In this document: one piece after another, positions 60,565-64,000 of the stretch | How the letters are laid out: the number at the start of each line of letters is the position of its first letter | How positions within the stretch are numbered: the stretch's first letter is position 1 | Notes under the pieces: model-generated | Databases searched by the model: none | What the model saw: the letters and a program-made list of their open reading frames with translations, nothing else | Told to the model about the DNA's origin: nothing | Program-made: the position numbers and the translations under genes | Assembly: GCA_013397695.1 (NCBI GenBank) | Contig: VYZI01000344.1 | Location: 521,076-585,075 of the forward strand | DNA from: Centropus unirufus | Taxonomy: Eukaryota > Chordata > Aves > Cuculiformes > Centropidae | Direction of reading: 5' to 3' | Length of the DNA stretch: 64,000 nt

Positions 60565-61180
60565 TAGGGATCCTAGAGGATAATAATGAACATAAGCCAG
60601 CAATGTGCCCTGACAATAAAGGCAGCCAACCACATTCTGGGCTGTATTTGCAAGAGGGCAGCCAACATAAAAAAGGTTGTAATTCTCCCCTTCCACCTCT
60701 TAAGGACTTGTGTCCAGCTTTGGGTTTCCCAGTACAAGGCCATGACATCCTGATTTTGTCTATTCAAGGCCCACCATGGTGGCTAACAGGCTGGAATACC
60801 CATACAAAGAATGGTTAGAAGAGATGGTTTGTTCAGTCTGATAAGAAGACCAAGACGAAGCCTACTGCTGTCTTCAGACAGAGATGAACTCTTCCAGAGG
60901 GTGCACAGTAATGAGATGCAACAGATGTAACTTGGAACATGGAAAACTCCACCTAGATATAAGGAAATTAAATTTATTATTCTTTTTTTTTTTTTTTTGG
61001 CTATGAGAGTGGCCTGCTCTTGAGGCATGGATTGGAAGAGGCTGCAGAATCTCCATCCTAGAAGATATTCAAAACTCAGCTGGCAGAGGCACCAAGCACC
61101 CTGTAGCAATTGGACTTACTTTAAGCAATATTACATGACCTCCAGGTCCCTTCCAGACTACGTGATTGTTTGTATCGATA
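60565..61180 (+). mobile_element. Older CR1 LINE copy, plus orientation
   Basis: A second, more diverged CR1 copy follows directly. It restarts with 'aacataagccagcaatgtgc', parallel to 'aacataagccagcagcgtgc' in the first copy. It ends 'ctagaagatattcaaaactc' and 'ccaggtcccttccagactac', the CR1 3' end. A poly-T run near 60,980 interrupts it. Confidence 0.85.
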
Positions 61181-62477
61181 AGAACTAATGTTGTACTTTA
61201 CGGGAGCAGTGGTTCTAGCACCCTCTTTTTGGGTCTTAAGAGCTCAGTGCTATTACTGCATTAAACATGGCATACAATTCCCATATATGATGCTCCAAAA
61301 GAATGACTGCATGAAAAAGGGCTTATGCAAAAGTATGAGGCTTTAGAAGTACTCAGGATTATTTTAAAATAGTTGAAGTAAAGGTATCTGCCATCATCCA
61401 GAATTTATCCGGGAATCTCTACAAGTAGCATGAATAATGGCCCAACCAAAGAACTCTTCCTGTCAGCTAACAGTCCCCAAGGACTGATCTAGGGCTCAGT
61501 TGTTCCCGTCTAAAACCAAACAAAAGATAAAACAAACACTCAAGTGCAGATTTTTTCAGCATAATTTTTCAGAAGTTGGCCCAGAGGCACAAATACATAA
61601 TTCATCTCTAACTGATCTCCCAAAATGGTGACTTTTTTTCATCTAAGAAGAACCTGACTGCTTTCTCTGTGCCAAAGCTGTTCATCTTCTCACAGACAGA
61701 TCCTGGAAGTTAGCTTGCAAGAGAAAGCCATTGCGACGTCATAATTTAATTAACTGGGAAGATGTGAAAAGGAAGAAGGAAGGGTGTTTCTGCATGTGAC
61801 ATACAGTGCCATCTGATGGGTTTTGTTGATCACTGTTGATGCAAAGAAACTTCTAGGCACTTTGGTGTATCTTGTTCTATAAAATCCAGATCATCCAGAA
61901 CGGGGACTTGTAGTTCCTCACATTCCCTGAATCCATCTCACAGAGATGCTAAACTGCCCCATGCTGCTGCACCTTTGGCAGTACACAGGTCCCCTCTAAG
62001 CTCAGTTCCAGCACACAACGCAAAGGTGTTGAAGCTGGCAAACCACGGGTTTGAAGAGTACCAACTCATGACCCATGCCACGCCACTTCAGCTAAAATCA
62101 ACATTCTTATCATTGGTGCCATTTGGATGATTAAAGACTTCATCCCAAAGAGGGCAGTAAGCATTAAGCTTTTCATTCATATCTTGGTATTGGGTATGCA
62201 CAGCACAGGGGGAAAAGCCACCACTTAAATCACTCCTTCCAAGTTCTTCCTCATTCCACCTCAATGTCTGCCCCCAGATTTGGGGGATGACTTTGAGTCA
62301 CTTTGAACACTGCTCCATTACAAATCTGAGGTGTTTCAGAGGCCGCTTGAGGCGTCTTCCTCTATCATCACATTGTGTGAGGAAGCTGCACTCTATGGTA
62401 CCATAGGGCAGTGGGATAGGTACCAACATTTAACATTCATTATCCTGTTATAAAAACATGTTGGGGGTTTTTTTAAT

Positions 62478-62580
62478 CATAGCACAGTTTGGTTTGGAAG
62501 GGACCTCAAAGATCATCCAGTTCTAACCCCGCTGTCATAGGCAGGGACACCTCTTGCCAGACCAGGCTGCTCAAGACCAA
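62478..62580 (-). mobile_element. CR1 LINE 3'-end fragment
   Basis: 'cacagtttggtttggaaggg', 'acctcaaagatcatccagtt' and 'ccagaccaggctgctcaaga' form the inverted CR1 3' end. It is about 100 bp and resembles the 40.8 kb subfamily. Confidence 0.85.
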
Positions 62581-64000
62581 TTTAATGATACAACTGAAGC
62601 CTCAAAGCTTTTAGGACAAGTACTCAAGAAGAGGACTGGATTCGGCCTTCTAATATCAACCCAGGTATTTTTATGACTAAAAAATGAAATTAAAACAATG
62701 AAAGGTTTTTAATAATAATAAACAGCAATAACTTGAGAATAGGTAGGCCCACCTTCAATGATCAAGGCTAATTAGCAACTTGCCTTTCACATTTTCCTTT
62801 CTGGATGCTTTCTTTGCAAGTACAGTGCCTGGCGCAGTTCTCTCTCCTCGTGAATGATGCATTCTATTCTCAGATTTTAACTTCTGTTTGCAAGATTAAT
62901 TTAAATGAAATGCAGCATCATTTTCCCTCTCCATTCAGCTTTTAACTGATATGATTTTTATTGGCAATATCTTCCCAAGTAGAAAGGCAAATGGTCATCT
63001 GATGAGGGCAATATTTCTAAGAAGCAGCTATAATTGCAGTAAAGGATGTGGAATCGATTATTCTAGAGACAGATTTTAGATACAAGAACAGATATAAGAT
63101 GTATAAGGACTGTACAAGTTGCAACGTTCCCGCCTGTGACTTATAACAATAAGATAGGGAACAATAATTGCTCCAATAGGGAATTGCTCCAAATTTCTGT
63201 TTCCATTCAATCTTCTGCATATCTTCTGAGGCTTGAAACAATTCCTTCAGTGATGATGCTACCTATTACAAGCCATGAAAAACAGGAACTTTGCCATTTG
63301 TTTCACGTAAGCCACTGAACACCCAGAAATGGGGTGGAAAGGGAAAGATGACTATACTAGACACGTGGCAGAGGATTTATGGGGAGAATTTCACATCTGC
63401 TGATGCGCGCTCAAGAAAGGTAACAGAATAATATCCTGATAATAGTCAATTAATATTTTAGGTATTGAATTTTCTGAAGTTTTTCAGAAGTGGGATCTAA
63501 GCCATGATGTCCAACCCCTTCCAGGAATCTAAGTGTGGCTGTTTACCCCGTACTCCACTTCTTCAAGTAAAAGCAGCTTTTCTGTACCAAATGTTTGTCT
63601 TCTACAACCTTGCTTAGCGATATTATTCCTCACTTATTTCCCTCAAACCTATTCTCTTGTGTTAAAAACAATGTTTCTCATGTGGATGACTGCATGGCAT
63701 GTACAAAATATGTCCTGTAGTCTGCAAACCAATGGATTTGTTGCAAAATAGATTATCTATAAATCTGAATTTTCATTTTAGTTATTAAATGCCTCTGTGT
63801 GTGCATATATATATTTATAGCAGCATGCAATACTAATGAGGCATCCAAGCAAAGTATGAATGCTCTTCGTTTTAAAGGAAGCTTTATACTAGTTGCTTCA
63901 GAGTATTTATTACTTTATGAAGTCGACAAATGGAGCAATAGGACAAGAACAATGTGGAAAAGCCAACTGTGACAGCCGAGAACAAATAAAAACACACATT

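Larger units (their letters stand above)
27841..63999 (-). other. POU2F1: POU2F1 (OCT1) gene, 3' part, continues past the window
   Basis: POU2F1 is a nuclear transcription factor that binds the octamer ATGCAAAT through a bipartite POU domain, at histone H2B, snRNA and immunoglobulin promoters. Nine minus-strand exons give 528 residues plus a stop, all with GT-AG junctions and consistent phases. The order is Q-rich region end (residues 1-31 here), Thr/Pro/Gln segment, POU-specific domain (about 62-136), Ser-rich linker, homeodomain with recognition helix RVWFCNRRQ (about 217-225), then a Ser/Thr/Ala-rich C-terminal region ending TTTTASKAQ. Mammalian OCT1 is about 743-766 residues, so about 215 N-terminal residues lie beyond the right edge. 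POU2F2 and POU2F3 are excluded by the near-identity of the long C-terminal region to OCT1 as I recall it. It converges on CD247. Confidence 0.96.
57582..64000 (-). other. POU2F1: POU2F1 intron, continues past window
   Basis: At least 6.4 kb. The next upstream exon (the QQFVLVHP-type segment) was looked for and not found. The intron holds two adjacent plus-oriented CR1 copies (59,715-61,180) and a minus CR1 scrap (62,478-62,580). Confidence 0.8.

Noticed and set aside
57582..64000. Search for the next upstream POU2F1 exon
   Set aside because: No minus-strand match to the Gln-rich QQFVLVHP-type segment was seen. The ORFs at 60.1-60.5 kb are CR1.
1..64000. CRISPR arrays, tRNA or rRNA genes, bacterial operons
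   Set aside because: No regularly spaced repeats with unique spacers and no cloverleaf or rRNA sequence were seen. The context is vertebrate nuclear DNA.

Overview
The window looks like vertebrate nuclear DNA from a bird, in a draft assembly with two short runs of N. The evidence is split genes with GT-AG introns, many 5'-truncated CR1 LINE fragments, and an avian-type ERVL LTR. Two protein genes can be recognised, and they face each other tail to tail. No bacterial, plasmid or CRISPR features are present.

Left part, + strand (about 1 to 25,840): the 3' part of CD247, the T-cell receptor CD3-zeta chain. Seven coding exons (17,337-24,741) encode the short ectodomain, the transmembrane helix and all three ITAMs, about 144 residues with the shorter splice choices. 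The signal-peptide exon was not found. Positions 1-17,336 are read as part of its large first intron. A 3'UTR of about 1.1 kb ends at an AATAAA at 25,818.

Middle (about 25,841 to 27,840): a convergent intergenic spacer of about 2 kb. Much of it is one minus-strand CR1 element.

Right part, - strand (about 27,840 to beyond 64,000): the 3' part of POU2F1 (OCT1). Nine coding exons encode the C-terminal 528 residues: the end of the Q-rich region, the complete POU-specific domain, linker and POU homeodomain, and the Ser/Thr/Ala-rich C-terminal region. The upstream exons lie beyond 64,000. The 3'UTR appears very long (about 11.8 kb, 39,643 down to about 27,840) and holds no CR1 copy that I can recognise. 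The introns hold several CR1 fragments and an ERVL LTR.

The two genes work in separate ways: CD247 is the TCR signalling subunit in T and NK cells, and POU2F1 is a broadly expressed octamer-binding transcription factor. From memory, the same convergent pairing exists in mammals. No new multigene system is visible. The items most worth a second look are an unclassified dispersed repeat present in three copies, tandem splice acceptors in CD247, an exon-like open segment in CD247 intron 1, and complementary purine and pyrimidine tracts in the POU2F1 3'UTR.
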